Positions 24,000-36,592 of a stretch of DNA of 64,000 nt are shown piece after piece. The notes under the pieces were generated by a model. That model had not been told where the DNA came from. It was given only the letters and a program-made list of their open reading frames with translations, and did no database searches. The translations under genes and the position numbers were made by a program. The DNA is from Gnetum montanum (lineage: Eukaryota > Streptophyta > Gnetopsida > Gnetales > Gnetaceae): positions 145,982 to 209,981 of the forward strand of contig MNCI01005370.1 of NCBI GenBank assembly GCA_015680685.1, given 5' to 3'. The number at the start of each line of letters is the position of its first letter. The stretch's first letter is position 1.

Positions 24000-25245
24000 T
24001 TATCTCAGATTATATCCATTTCCTTTATTTTTATTACACTCTTCATCTAATGTTATATTCACTTTAGAACTTAATAAAGAAGAGGTATCACTAGATCCAT
24101 TGTTAGAAGATTTGCTTGCATAATGAACACTAGATAGCCCATTATTAGATTCAATATCAAGAAAGTTAGACATAACAAGATCATTCTCATCCTCATCTTC
24201 TACTAACATGGTATCTTGATGCTCATACTTTTTATTTTTCTTTTCTTCCTTAATCTTAACTTTTGCCATAGTTTTTTCTAATTTCACTACCTTGTTGAAC
24301 AACTCTCTCATTAACTATCCTTTTTCAGATTCTTTATTTTCTAACTCTAGCTCTATCTTAATATGAGATGGTCTCAGTAATGCTTTAAGTTAGGAAAAAT
24401 ATTGAATAGGAATCATCATGTTCTCTTCTCTTTTTTGAGATGTGATATTTTCTTCATGATTCAAGTTTACATTTTTTTTTCTAATTTTTTAGCTTTGCTA
24501 AAATAGTCATTCAATGTTAGCAAGTTTGCAATTCTCCTTAACTAGATCGAAATATTGGGATTCACATCCTTAAGGTGGGTGTCTCTAAGAATTTTTTCTG
24601 ATGGTCTATACTATCCTTGAAAGAGCCCACAAATATGTTGAAACTTAATGTTGAAATCTCTAATTGACTCTCTAACTCCTTGCTTGGCTTATACTAACCT
24701 AAGGTATAGTTGTTGTTGTTCCACTTGATTACCAAACTAGGCCAAGAAAAAACTTTTTATATCATCCCAACTTGTGATGTTATTGCTTAGCAAGTTTGAA
24801 TATACTTTAAATTTTCTAAAAACAAACTACAAGCTTGGTCTTGATGTTAAATATTTAGATGAGCTAAGGCTAACTCAAATAAGTAAATATACTCTTTACC
24901 CAAGTAAGCTTTTCCAAAAATAAAAGGTTTAGGCAAATATTTGTGAACTACCTCAGTAATATTGTTATATTTTTGAAATCCTAATGGTGTAACTCTTTGC
25001 CAAGGATTTGTCATCCTATTAGAATTCCTTTTGATTGTTGAACTCTTATATTTCTTTGACTTCCTCTTATAGACTAATAAACTAGATAAAAGGCATGATT
25101 TCTTTATCCTTCTAGTCTTTACTCCACTACTTCTTCCAAACTCAAGAACCTTGTTTTTTTCTTCTTCTAATGAAAAATTAGCCTTATAATCAAGAATTTA
25201 TTTGGAACCTTTGAGATCTTCCAAATTTTCACTCTATTTGATCAT
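24000..25245 (-). pseudogene. Element 5 gag remnant
   Basis: Probable start at the ATG complementary to 25243-25245. The minus strand reads MTNPWQRVTPLGFQKYNNI, PFIFGKAYLGKEYIYLFELA, ITSWDDIKSFFLA.FGNQVEQQQL and GVRESIRDFNIKFQHICGLF, the gag capsid pattern (W..IK..F...F). A lysine-rich and then acidic coiled region (KTMAKVKIKEEKKNKKYEHQ; VEDEDEND) follows at 24000-24311. No convincing CCHC knuckle. Frames shift several times. Confidence 0.7.
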
Positions 25246-25347
25246 GAATTGAGAATATTATATAATTTTTTAAATCTCTCCTCGCAACAAAAAAAATATT
25301 GTTATGCTAGGGCTATCAAGCTTATAATGTAGAGGATAAATTTTCAA

Positions 25348-25467
25348 GCCCTCCTTCTAGCACCAAAAGAACTATTGGTGTGCTAGGCCTATCGATATCT
25401 TTAAATATGATAAGATATTAACTTATCAACTTTAGAAAAAATGTTCATGCCCTCCTTCTAGCATCAA
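25348..25467 (-). other. Element 5 primer-binding site and a duplicate 101 bases downstream
   Basis: gccctccttctagcatcaa (25449-25467) lies next to the 5' LTR. A second copy, gccctccttctagcaccaa, lies at 25348-25366. Each is followed on the right by an LTR-end-like word (ttattgaca; ctattggtg). The LTR-end/PBS junction has therefore been tandemly duplicated or rearranged. Confidence 0.7.
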
Positions 25468-25473
25468 AAAAAT

Positions 25474-28400
25474 TATTGACAACCATTTGGGACCACCAAT
25501 GTTGGGGCCTCTTCGTCTTGTAACTTTGGGAATCATAGGATCGAAGGTGTTCTTCAAACAAGGTTTAGGTACTTGCTTGTCTCTAGTAATACCAAGGCCC
25601 ATATACCTACAAATAGACTTAGTGCTTATGTAATGAACTAAATTTAAGTATGTATTTGTTGTTGTGAATGTTGAAATGGTTGGGTTGTGTGTGAAATTGT
25701 AATTAGCTATCATAGAAGAAATTTAGCTATCTTTGTCAAATACTATGAGTTGTTGGAGATTTCTATTCTATCTAATCACTTAGTCTATATAGTTCCTATA
25801 GTACATTACTTGTAACAAATAAAATTTTGCAAAAACGTTTGAGCATAATTCTACTAATCTACTTCTAATTTCCCCTAGAGAGAAATTTCCATAAAAAAAA
25901 ACTACAAATAGAGTGAGATTCAATGGACTTGGAAAGAGAAAAGAAAATAAAGTTGATTTTTGTGAAACCTCAAATATTTAAGCAAGATAAATTAACATGA
26001 GGAAACACTTTGTAATTAAGCTATTTTAGTTCAATCGAACTACAAACTATCCAAACCCTCTAATCTTAATAAGTAATTTCATAAAGACAATCTTATTATA
26101 CTACTAAAAATGTTGCTTAAATGACAAAGTACGAGTATCTATTTTGGCTAGTTAATAGTTATCAAGAATTACATTCAATAGAACCTTCAAAAAAATTGAC
26201 AATTTTAGGATTGAAATGCGAAGACAATACACTTTAAAACAATGAATCTATTTCAATCATCCTAAAATGCCAAAGATATTCATAGATCCTCTATGCTCAA
26301 AATAGGAAATTTCATTAACAAATTACTATTAAATTACTCTTGAGGCTTTTCAACAAACATAAGCTCTTCTATGGATAATCTTAATAGGAGTATAATATTT
26401 CACAAAAACAAAGCTATAAAAGTAACCTAGAGAAAATCCCAAAATTAAATGCCAAGCACAATACTACCTAAACTATTAGATAAGCAACTAAAACAAAATG
26501 AGAAAAAATGAACTCATATAATAATAAAAAAGAAGCTAAATTGATGCCTTGAGCAAGCCATGCTTTTACAATCTTCAATAATCTTCAAAGTTTCTTCCCC
26601 TTAATTCCTCCTCTCATTCTATTCTTGAAGGCCCTTTTATAGTAACCTTATGGTAATTTCATTAATCATGAAATGTTAAGGGTACTACAAATATCTAGGA
26701 ACATTAATTTATAACCATCATAGAAGTTATAACTTCCATAGAAAGTTATTAGAAATTTGAGCTATGGTTGCCAAGTGTTTAATTGGCAAAAAATATCATG
26801 GGAATAACCATAGGAAGTTACAAAAATATGAGAAAAACATGCCATAGTTAGCAAGTGTCCTATGATTAATTCTAACTTTACAAATATCCAAGAATATGGT
26901 TGTAACTTCCATAAGGAGTAATAGGTTTTTGAAAAAAGAACCTTAAACCTCCATAGAAAATAAAGTTGTAAATGTTAAATGTTACAAAATTCTTCATAAA
27001 GCATCCTTTCAATGTTAAAAAATGACCATGTATGTAGTAATGTAGATAATATTTATAAAAATAAGATTATATGGCATTAGGGCTTTGTGTATCACTATGT
27101 TAGAATTGATGTGTAACTCTGTAAAAGTTTACATAGTCCTCACGGCTTCATACCAAGAGCTGTGCATTCTACATTCGATGTTGTAACATCATCATTAGCC
27201 ACTAGCTATCCATCTTTTCTATCCCTTTTGCTACATGTGCTCCCAAATCCTAAGCCATCAAAGTCTCATGGCCATACCTCTATCAATCACTACAAATTTT
27301 CCATCTAGATGTGCACCAAGAGTGATGGAAAAGAAGTTGTTTACTACTACTTAGTTTTCCATGGGTGGACGAGCTCTTTCCAACCATTGATATTCTCTTG
27401 TTGTTTTCACAATTACCTCCTCTGCTACTTCTAAGCAACAAACCCTATGTCTACTTGTCAAATCTCAATGATGAACAAAAAATAATATAACTTTGCTATG
27501 CATGTAGAACTACTCCTACTATCACTGTGAAGCCACAATGAGGGCATTGATGATGTCAGTAATCTGATACCCTGTTATTGGTTACCATTTTTTTCTTCTT
27601 TGTGTGATCTAAAGTCATGTTTTGATGAGGAATTTGGAAGCACAAACAAAGCATGGGAACATCCATGGTATTTTTATTTTATTTTATTTTAAGATTATGA
27701 TCTTACTTTCTAACTCCAAAGTATAGTAGATCATTTTTGTGATTTTTGTGCTTGTTATAGATGCTTGTTAGAATGAAGATTAAGGTTTTGACCATATTCA
27801 AGTAGATAAATTTTTCATGATTCTTTCTTGCTTAGGGATTGCCCATATGAACTGGGTTTAGATAGGAATGACAAGTGCAGAATGTGAACATCCAATAAGA
27901 ACCCTAGAATTTTAGAATCAATTTTGATGATCACATTAACAATCTATGATGCTATTAGATGTGGTGCTCAAGTTCTAAATTGTTGTTGTATGTACTAATA
28001 CTATGAATTTTTATTCTTTGTTTCTTCATTTTGATGAAATTGATCATTGCGAAAATCCATAAATGTACCTTTGATCTATCTTATTTTCAAAATTTAGGCA
28101 TTCTAATGCACAATTTTGTTTTATATTGGATAACTTCTAGTTACATTTCATGGATGCATATAATAGCATCATTTTAGCTATTCACATCAAAATATTATGT
28201 AAAATATAGTCATTATTACAACTATTCAAAGGAATAAGCTTTGTGTTTTTCAGCATTTTACTTCCATACTGTAAGCTGTATTTGAGTTCCACTTTCATAG
28301 GTTATACCCCTTGGCATTTTCATTGAATTATTGCATAATTTTTTCTCTTAAACTTTTCCTTTAATTTCTTAGCATAATAACTAAATTTTTGCATCCAAAT

Positions 28401-28707
28401 ACTTTTATGCTATGATAGTCCCCATTATACTCATGATTGTATATACGCTAATTTATAAAGAGTAAGCCAGATTGAGAGGAATTAGTAATCCAACCAAGTA
28501 TATCTTGCATTCTTTCCATTAGCCTTAGCCACAATACACTCATTCCACTTATGCAATGATTAACTGGTCTCATGATTTTAGCATTTTTGAATTCAAAGAA
28601 ACCTATGTATCCAACTTAAAAAAATTATTTCAATGTGCTAGAATAATTTTAAAAACACAAGATGTCTAATACAATCTGCTCCATGATATGGTGTGAATGT
28701 GCTAACA
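25474..28707 (-). repeat. Element 5 5' LTR
   Basis: Begins tattgacaaccatttggg and ends tgtgctaaca. It aligns along its whole length with 12891-16158. The copy at 63661 begins TGTTGGTGACCATTTGGG, showing the original terminal TG. One TATA box is on the minus strand near 26625-26650. Confidence 0.85.
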
Positions 28708-29956
28708 AAAATATTTAAATTTTCAATTGTTATTAAGGGCTAATAAATAGAAAGCTTACCATATTCATCATCATATCCTTTTCAAATATGGCAAAATTTG
28801 CGTTTCAAAGTGTAAATTCAAGCTAAATATTTTTGAAGAAAAGCATAATAGTGACATGGCTAGATATATGGACAAGACAAAAAATTGGAATTAGGTAGAA
28901 ATAATTATTTTTAACTAGGTATGTATAGAGATGTTAAATTTATTATGGAATGTTATGTTTGCCAAAAATTCAAGAGGTGGAAAGATGTTGATTAATAATG
29001 CATGTCATTGTCAATCCTAAATGCTCCTTGGAAAAGTATTTCTTTAGAAATTTTTTACAACATTTGAATAAAAAATCCTAGTCATGACTCATGTGTTTTG
29101 GTAGTTAATAGATTTAGAAATAGGATAATTTTATTTCATGTAGAAAGAGTATTAATGCTTTTCATGTTGTTCATTTGTTCTTTCAACATGCTATTAAGCT
29201 TCATGATATTCCATTAAATATTATTACAAATAAAGTTGTTAAGTATATAAGTCCTTTTTAAGATCATTTGGAAATTACTGGAAATCAAGTTATCCTTCTA
29301 TAGTCTACCATCCTCAAATTAATGGGCAAACTACAATTATTAATAGTTCTTTGCTTAAGATATTAAGATGTGTATGTGTGGATTAGCCTCAAATATGGGA
29401 GAAAATTGGCTCATGGTAAATTTTCATACAATAATGTTATTCATACCAATATTGGTTAGATTTATTTATTATAAAATATGGTTTATCATCAAATATGATT
29501 AATAAAAAGAAGAAATTTTATAATGGTATCCCTTTGAATACTAATTTTGTTAAGAAAATGAAGTAATTACATCAACAATTCAAAGCTTACTTAAAGAGAA
29601 AGACTAATGATGTGTCATCCAAAGATAGTGAAGAAAATAGAAAAATTAATATTCAAAATAAATATTTTTTGTGAATTCATTTAATCAAAGAAAGTCAAGA
29701 AAAAATGCATTACTATAAGCTAAAGTCAAGAAGAATTAGTCTATTCAAGATGAGGATCAACATATATCCTAATGTCTATGATATTAATTTGTCTAATGAT
29801 TTTCCTATTTATTATGTTTTTAATATTATATATTTGAGTATCTATCATGAAAATTTTCTTACATTAGACTTGAAGAATAGTATTAATGCTCTAAAGGATG
29901 CAATTGAAGGAAAAACTCCCTCAAAATCATCAATGAAGATAATTATGTTGCAATGA
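28708..29956 (+). pseudogene. Element 6 integrase (right half of the split element)
   Basis: Plus-strand Ty3/gypsy integrase. MYRDVKFIMECYVCQKFKRW (end of the zinc-binding HHCC module) is followed by LVVNRFRNRIILF (first D changed to N), INAFHVVHLFFQHAIKLHDI and IITNKVVKYISPF (second D lost). The PQ.NGQT..IN block follows. The C-terminal tail VKKMK.LHQQFKAYLKRKT, HLIKESQEKMHYYKLKSRRI and SLFKMRINIYPNVYDINL is the GPF/Y module. It begins exactly where the element 5 LTR ends, so it continues the RNase H fragment at 12373-12890. Confidence 0.8.
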
Positions 29957-30039
29957 ATAGAGGCAAGAAAATGAATAAGTACTTACTGCATTAGAAAGAT
30001 GAAGGACCTGAGAATGTCATAAGGATTCATAACAATGAT

Positions 30040-30690
30040 TTGGCCATGTGTGGAATTGATGCTATTTCAAGTGTAGACTTCACATTGAGTAAAGTGTCCT
30101 TTTAAAGATGAGGAAAATAATGATGACATCAACCCATCTTCTTGATGTGATTGTCATTCTTAGTATATCTTAGGAGTCTTAGGAACTGTATCTTTACATT
30201 TTGAAGTCTTCTAAAAAGTCTTCAACCTTTTTGCATGATTTGAATAGGTAATTTTAGGCTATTAAAAATCTTAGTTAACCATGGTTTATTGTAAATTTCA
30301 AAATTTATACTTTTGGAGTCAAGCAATGAGTATTGAGTCAATACAAGTTATGAGAATTTGCAATGGTGAGATTCTAGATCATAGCTAGTCATAATTGATA
30401 TTGAAATAAAGAAGAGAATAATAGTGTTACCAATGCAAGTAAACTATAAGTCATAGTATAGTCATAATTTAGGATTGCAAGGTGGTTGCAAGTCATTGTT
30501 ACTTATAGTCTTAAAAAAAGTTATTGCTTAAAAAGAGTGTAAAATTTTGAAGGAAAGATTAGTAGTCAGAAACATCAAGAGTCATTTCAATTGCTATAAA
30601 AGAATAATTAATTCTTATGTAAATGTGTCAAGAGTATCATATTTTATATTAATCTTAGAAAAGTGAGTTGTATCTTGTAGCCTAGCACAA
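30040..30690 (+). other. Probable 3' LTR region of element 6
   Basis: Non-coding sequence right after the integrase. A purine-rich stretch (gatgaggaaaataatgatga, about 30107) is followed by TG-starting sequence and a TATA box, gctataaaagaa, at 30593-30604. No second copy lies in the window to confirm LTR ends. Confidence 0.4.
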
Positions 30691-30694
30691 AGAA

Positions 30695-32050
30695 TTGATA
30701 GACCGACTAGTAGGGACTAGGCAACCGATTTTGGATATCTTTGAGTTTTTGAACAACATCATTGTAACCAAGTCAGGGATGCTGGAAGCAAAGGAAAAAT
30801 GCATCATCTTGGAAGGAAAACTTGAAATGGCCCAACCATATAACCAATTCTTGGATGTGGAAGTTGCTAAACTGCATGCCCATTTTACTAACCTCATGCT
30901 CCTCTGTTTAGCAACAACTAGAGATGAAGCTTTTCAACAGCTTCAAGAATGACTAGAACAAGTTGATGAGGAAATAGCAATGGCCATCTTTAGCTAGTCT
31001 ATAGTAGAAGCAAAACCTACTCGGTTGAAAAGGACTTGGTTTAGATGCACTTAAAAAATGAATCATTGACCATTAAAAATCATCACCTGCACAATGTTGA
31101 TGCATAGAAACAATAGATGCAAGAATTCATTCATCAATAGCAGGAGTAGCTTGCTAGGGTAAACACAGAATTGAGGAAATTCACCATGGAAAATTGAAAT
31201 CTATTTATGGAGGAAGTCCAAGCCTCATGCCAAAAGTCTACCATTAAGATTACCGCTTGGAAAATCGAAGCTTTGAAATTTGAAAAAGTCAAGAATCATT
31301 ATACAAACTAGGTTGGCTCGCAAAAGGAAGTAAATGAGAAGCACATTTAAATGGCTAAGACAAAAGTGAATGAGGCCCTCTAGAAACTCCAACAAGGAAG
31401 AGAAGTATGGCAATCCATCATCAATGGAATAGATGCCTATAACAAAGCAAAGATCCACCTAAATGAGTTGCACATTGAAGAAATGATAGAATATATGCAA
31501 TTGGCCAATCTCTACTATGCAAACTTGGCAATGCTAATTACTAATCAGCCATGGTTAGAACTTAAGAAGCAAGTGGCTAGCTAGTACTTGTTGAACGAGG
31601 CCAAGTTCAAGCACCACAAGGACACCAAAGACAAGCTTGCAATGATAAATGATAAACTCGAAGTTCTTAGGGCATGATTCACATACCAACGATCAACTAC
31701 GGAGAACTTGGCCAAGAGAATGAATGATTACCATGAGCTGAAAGATACAATTAAAGTGTTTAACATTGAATGCAAACAATTTGCTACCTAGTTCATCAAT
31801 GTTAAGGAGCTATTTCTAATGATTCCTTGTCCTTTGGATGTGTCCATTCCTACCTACATTGACAAAGTTATGTGGATTATGCATGATCCCAGAAGTAAGG
31901 AGGAGAAAATAAATACATTGTTGGATGCCTTTTGCCTCCTACTAGAAGTTTCAATAATAGAAAAATAGCCACAACCACCTTAGCCACCGTACGTGCTTGA
32001 AGCTGATGAAGGTCCCCTAGAACCTCAGGAGTCACCACTACCTAGGACTA
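30695..32050 (+). pseudogene. Decayed coiled-coil protein ORF
   Basis: The plus strand opens with an 85-codon frame (SGMLEAKEKCIILEGKLEMA; TTRDEAFQQLQE), then shifts frame and stays protein-like to about 32050. Later text includes NTELRKFTMEN, VWQSIINGIDAYNKAKIHLN, ELHIEEMIEYMQLANLYY, YLLNEAKFKHHKDTKDKLAM, YHELKDTIKVFNIE and a Pro-rich acidic tail. Heptad-like Leu/Ile spacing and high Glu/Lys suggest long coiled coils. No catalytic domain seen. It ends before the polypurine tract and LTR at 32288, so it may be the only ORF of a non-autonomous LTR element, or an accessory ORF of element 6. Confidence 0.55.
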
Positions 32051-32295
32051 TCTGAACTTCTCCACCGACCTCATGATATCCAAGAAGTACCATCCAATTT
32101 TGAAGAGGCATGTCATGGTGTTCAATTTTGTGTCATGAACACCACAAGTTTTGGAATGTGTTGATCTTTACACTCAAGCACTCAGTTTTGTCAAGTCAAT
32201 TTGTTATTGTTTTGTTAAGAGTCAATCAATAATTCCATACCTTCCCAATTTTGTAAAAGAACTTGAGGATTAGTTTTTATTTAGTTATGGGGGTA

Positions 32296-33200
32296 TGATG
32301 GGTTACAATTAGGTTTGTCAACAAGACCTCATTGATGTGGTCCCATCAACTAGACCCCATTAATGTAGCCTTGTCAATGCATTGTTTCATGCATCGACAT
32401 GGCCCCATCGATTCAAGGTCCATTTTTTGCTATAAATATGTGCTCATTAGCTACATTTATATCATCAAATTCATAGTATTATTAGAGCTCTTACAATTTA
32501 TCTATTTGAAAGTTAGAATATTTTTCTCAAGTGCCTATAGTAGGAGTCATTAAGTGTATGCATCTTTATACAAGCATTGTTGTACTTAAGCATGATAGTG
32601 TGTATTCTAATAAAGATGATCTTCTTGATAAACCTTGTAGCATTCTGGATAGTTTAGATATTTATTCATGCATTAAATGCTTTCAGTTATTTATTTAATA
32701 TTTTCTAGTAATTAAGCTAATTAATCAAGATAAGTTAGATAAGTTAAATACCTAAGTACAACCCCTTTGAGTAGAACATGTATTTGCTTGGTAATCCCAG
32801 TAGCATTATTGCTTGGTATGCCCAGTAACATAGCACTTGGTAACCCAACAATGGATACATGGGTTCAGGACATCTGCAGAAAGTGGGACATGATGCTTAT
32901 GTTAGGACTAGTTAGAGACTAGTTAATTAGTTAAATTAAATTGTCAATTTAGTTACTTTATCTCTCTTTAAATACCACAACCATAAAACATAAAATGATA
33001 AAAATCATATGCCTCGATTACACTTAATCATACTTTTGTACTTCACAAGTGTAATTGGGAAGATAATGAATGACCTTATGGCAAGATTCACTTCCTAAAA
33101 GACTTGTGCACCGAAAACTATAAAGTCTACAAAATTCAAGTAGATCATGCATGAATGCTTTATGATTCATATGGTTGGGCATAGAGGTACCTCACTGCTC
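32296..33200 (+). repeat. Probable plus-strand 3' LTR after the coiled-coil ORF
   Basis: A G-run, atgggggta, directly precedes TGATGGG at 32296. U3 is short (about 135 bases) and holds repeats of an attgatgtggtcccatca-type word. A TATA box, tataaatatg, lies at 32431. The right end is not resolved; it meets the element 4 LTR fragment near 33200. Confidence 0.5.
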
Positions 33201-33778
33201 ATCAGTTTCCATATATAGTAATTAATAAACCCCCATGACCATTCCATTTACTATGAATAGTAATAGATGCACACCTTTTACGCTAGAGATGAATCTTCTA
33301 TGCTAAGCCTTCTACCATGCTTGCTGAAGTGGTTGGTCAATGTTGGAGTGCATGGAGTGATGAGATTTGGCTTTTGTGGTTGCCACATTGGGGGAATGTA
33401 ATTTCCACACTAGGGGTGTAGCCTCCACACTAGTGAAAACTTCCATGCTAAGAGGGAAATTTTTTCATGTTGTGCATGCAATCTCCATAATGGGGGGAAG
33501 GTTTCCATGCTAACGAAAAAACCCCCATACCTCCACAGTGGGGGTAGGTGAGATTTACTTCCTATAGATGTTTCCAAGGTAGAAAATGATATTTACCCCA
33601 TAAAATNGCCTCTGACCACTTATGAGGCATTTTTTATCTCCAAAAGTATGGAATATATGCAATTTTCCCTCACATATTACAATCTTCACATTTACAATGA
33701 ATTTTTACTTCAAGTTTCATGGGATGAAAGCTACATGATGAAAATTGGCCATAACATGCAAGTTTTTATGGTCTTTCA
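33200..33778 (-). repeat. Element 4 3' LTR fragment
   Basis: Matches 8500-9079 of the element 1 LTR (ccatgcttgctgaagtggtt; aatcttcacatttacaatga; ggatgaaagctacatgatga) and ends ctttca at 33778. Only its inner part remains. A single N is at 33607. Confidence 0.65.
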
Positions 33779-34604
33779 ATGTCCCCTCATTGTTGATGTC
33801 TAGAGGACTGACCCAAGAGGCATTGAAAAAGAATACAAAATACCACTACAAGTTCACCATTGACATTCCCAAAACACCACTACAAGTTCACTACCAATGT
33901 TTCCAAAACACCACTTGATCTAGTCTTGTCGAATCATGTCAAAGAGCACTTATGATGATGGGATAAGGCTATGATTGAGATTACTATAATGGTCATTAGG
34001 AAGATGGTCATAAAGGCTAACAAATTTACTAGCCATCTATCCTTTTGGCAATTTACTTTTGGTTGGGTTTCATTGCCAAGGCCAATTTTGATATGGTTTT
34101 CCTGTTGAATGAGTTGTGTTACAATCAATGGACTTGTTTTTCCCACTAACCAAGATGTGTTATGTTTGTTGGACTTTGCACTTTCCTACTAAATGAAGTT
34201 TGTTACATTGAAGCAGAGTTGAGAGTGGAGCATAACTGAGATATATCATATGGCCATAGTGCATGAGTGTCAAATATAGGTTAACATTGTATTTTATGAT
34301 TAGGTTACTAGGTTGGGCTCAAGGAGTGGTGCTAGATGGAGAAAAATGGTACAAGCACTCTTAGCATAGTAGCAAAAACTCACTGAATATTGCACATCAA
34401 GGTCACATGATGACTTGATACTGTAATGAGTTGCACCCTTATGATGGTTTTAGGCTTCATGCTACAAACACAACTTCAAGAAGGCAAGAAAACCAAGGAA
34501 ATAAAACATGTTATAATGCTACAATATAGATAGGCCACATGAAATGATAAAACAAAGCTACCTAGGTCACCAATGTTGCTATTTTAAGGCTATGATGAGT
34601 CATT
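33779..34604 (-). other. Element 4 PPT and 3' UTR (left part)
   Basis: Minus-strand CAACAATGAGGGGACAT abuts the LTR as a PPT, parallel to the element 2 PPT at 36573. Text such as gtctagaggactgaccc resembles 36592-36610 of element 2. One 70-codon minus frame at 33934-34146 has a hydrophobic C-terminus, but I do not trust it as a gene. The region ends at tcatt, where element 2 is inserted; it resumes at 53090. Confidence 0.6.
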
Positions 34605-36572
34605 TATAGTGACCAAAAACATTGGTGGTTGGAACACCCAAAGGTTGCCAAGTGTACAATTTAACCTCGAATCCACGCAAGGGTCATGCTAGAGAGAAAT
34701 GGAAACGGGGTGCCTTGAACGATTTGGTCGATCAAATAGGAACTTAATCAGTGTAACTTAACCTTTTGTAAACATTTGGTTTTAGAAACAAGGTATGCCA
34801 GTGAAGCGATAATTAACCAATGTAAAACAATGGAAAATGATGGGAAATACAACAATAATGAACAAAGAATGAAACAGATTTGGGTGAGAAATTGCACCAC
34901 CCCAAGAACGAAGATCTGATCTTTGTTTTGTTGGAAGATGTACAACCGATTATGCAATACTGGAGAAGCATAGCTTACACAAAGTAGTATGGTCATAGGT
35001 TCCCAAGCTGTACTTAGTAACCTACTACTCAGGATTCTTCTATTTGTCAATCCACTAGCCAAGGTGCCAAAATGCTAAACCCACAAAAGGATGTTTGAAG
35101 CCAACCAGAAAGCTCAAAGCCAACTAGAATGTTAAAATGCCAACTATGCTCTCCAAAAGCTAACTCTAAAGCCAACTGTGCAAAAAGACAACCCTTTGAG
35201 CATTGTTTACCAAGGTATTTATAGGGCCAATAGCAGGAGAAAAACATGGTCTGGATGCCATGTGTCCTAGGCCCTACAAGGTGTAAACATGGTTGTGCTA
35301 TGTAGGTGTGTGATGCTGGATGTGATCCTTGTTACGTTGTGATCATACTGCTGAAACTACATGTGTTAAAATCCAAAAATCATACCAACAATGAAAACAA
35401 ACTAGAGCCTACACTCCAAGACTATGTCTTCCCTACTCTTGTGAGTAGGGTCAAGTGTAGGGACAATTTTGGGGATTGACCAGGGATATGAAAAATGAAG
35501 CAAACTTGCTAATTTTTCCCACCAAAGAGGTACTAGGGTGAGAATGATCATTGCCAACAAGTTTTGGAACTAATTAAAAATGTTTTAAATGCCTCCATGC
35601 AAGTGTTGAATTACTTACATTGTCTAGTGTGTTGGCGTAGCGTAAGTAACTTCTTGCTACATTGTGCTACGCTATGTAGCATAGCATAGCATAGCCACTA
35701 GTCTTAGAAGAAATCTTGTCTAGAAGCTAAGAGCATCTATCCGAGGCTTGGTCAGGAAAGCGACTGTAACTTTTTCTTCCATGCTGGAAAGCCTTTGAAC
35801 CTATTGAGTTCATCCTTGGGGCATTTTGTTATTTTACATCCTTGCTATGCTGTGTTATGCTATGTAGCGTAACATAGTGTAGTAGCCAGTGTGTCATGCA
35901 TCCTTGTCGAATCTGCAATGTTTTACCAGGAAATTTTGCTTAAGGCTTGAGGGCTAAGTGGGACAGCCAATTTTGGAGGCCAAAGCATTGCCAAGTGTAA
36001 TCCTCTTGCTAGAGCCACTTGGTGGAGGGGCTTTTGTGTGTTTTGTCCTTGCTACGTTGTGCTATGTTGCATAGCATAGCACCCTGTGTTGGCTGAATCC
36101 CGACTTGTTTTACAACCATTTTGTCATAGCATGTTTATTGTGTCTTAATGTGTTGGCAAAGCAAGCTTTCTTGATGGTTGCAACATGGGAAAATGCTCTG
36201 GCAGACTGACTTGTTATCAACTTGCATCTTGGATGCTTAATTGGTCTCTTCAAGGCTTGCTACGCTATGCAGCATAGCAGATTTCTCTACTAGAAAACTT
36301 TCCGAATTGTTTAGCTCATCCTAAACACTTTCAACAACTCCTAGCATGGTCCCTGGGTAGACTATCAGCTAGATCAATTGTCCATTTGGGTGGGCTGGAG
36401 AGTCCAGTAGGCTTGTTAGCCATGGAGGTAGAAAACTTGTCAGACTGTACAATCTATCCTCAGTGCCTACACTATTCTAACAACTCATCATGACACTACA
36501 CTTGTGGAAATCCTTGCCCAAATTCCAAGACTCTGCTGAAGCATAAAGGTCCTAAAATTTTATGGTGTTTCA
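34605..36572 (-). repeat. Element 2 3' LTR
   Basis: Ends ggtgtttca (36572; minus-strand start TGAAACACC). Its other end reads tatagtgacc. The minus-strand TATA box TATAAATA is at 35216-35223. It carries a stretch of about 27 bases (gggtgagaaattgcaccacc and on, near 34882) missing from the 5' LTR. ORFs inside are chance frames. Confidence 0.85.
35655..36279. repeat. Four palindromic GCTAYGCTAYGTAGC clusters in U3
   Basis: Palindromes near 35655-35695, 35841-35887, 36049-36081 and 36257-36279, spaced about 190-205 bases. The second has arms of about 18 bases pairing with only wobble-type mismatches. Equivalent clusters are at 52155-52194, 52341-52385, 52546-52588 and 52763-52796 in the 5' LTR. 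They lie upstream of the TATA box on the minus strand, so they are candidate U3 regulatory palindromes. Confidence 0.65.
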
Positions 36573-36592
36573 ATGACCCCTCTTTATTGACT
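36573..36592 (-). other. Element 2 polypurine tract
   Basis: Minus-strand AATAAAGAGGGGTCAT directly precedes the LTR start TGAAACACC. It parallels the element 4 PPT. Confidence 0.75.

Larger units (their letters stand above)
12891..28707 (-). mobile_element. Element 5: nested Ty3/gypsy retrotransposon with 3.25-kb LTRs
   Basis: Two long direct repeats (12891-16158 and 25474-28707) bound minus-strand gag, protease, RNase H, RT, RNase H and integrase. PPT and PBS sit at the expected inner edges. Flanks are gaaat (12886-12890) and aaaat (28708-28712), a 4/5 candidate target-site duplication. The element splits element 6, whose RNase H lies on the left and integrase on the right, both on the plus strand. 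In a sample of about 140 aligned LTR bases (from 13170) I count about 14 differences, mostly transitions, so the insertion is old. Confidence 0.8.

Noticed and set aside
34748-35247. Minus-strand frames of 66-104 codons
   Set aside because: They lie in the element 2 LTR around the TATA box; the homologous stretch of the other LTR has different breaks.
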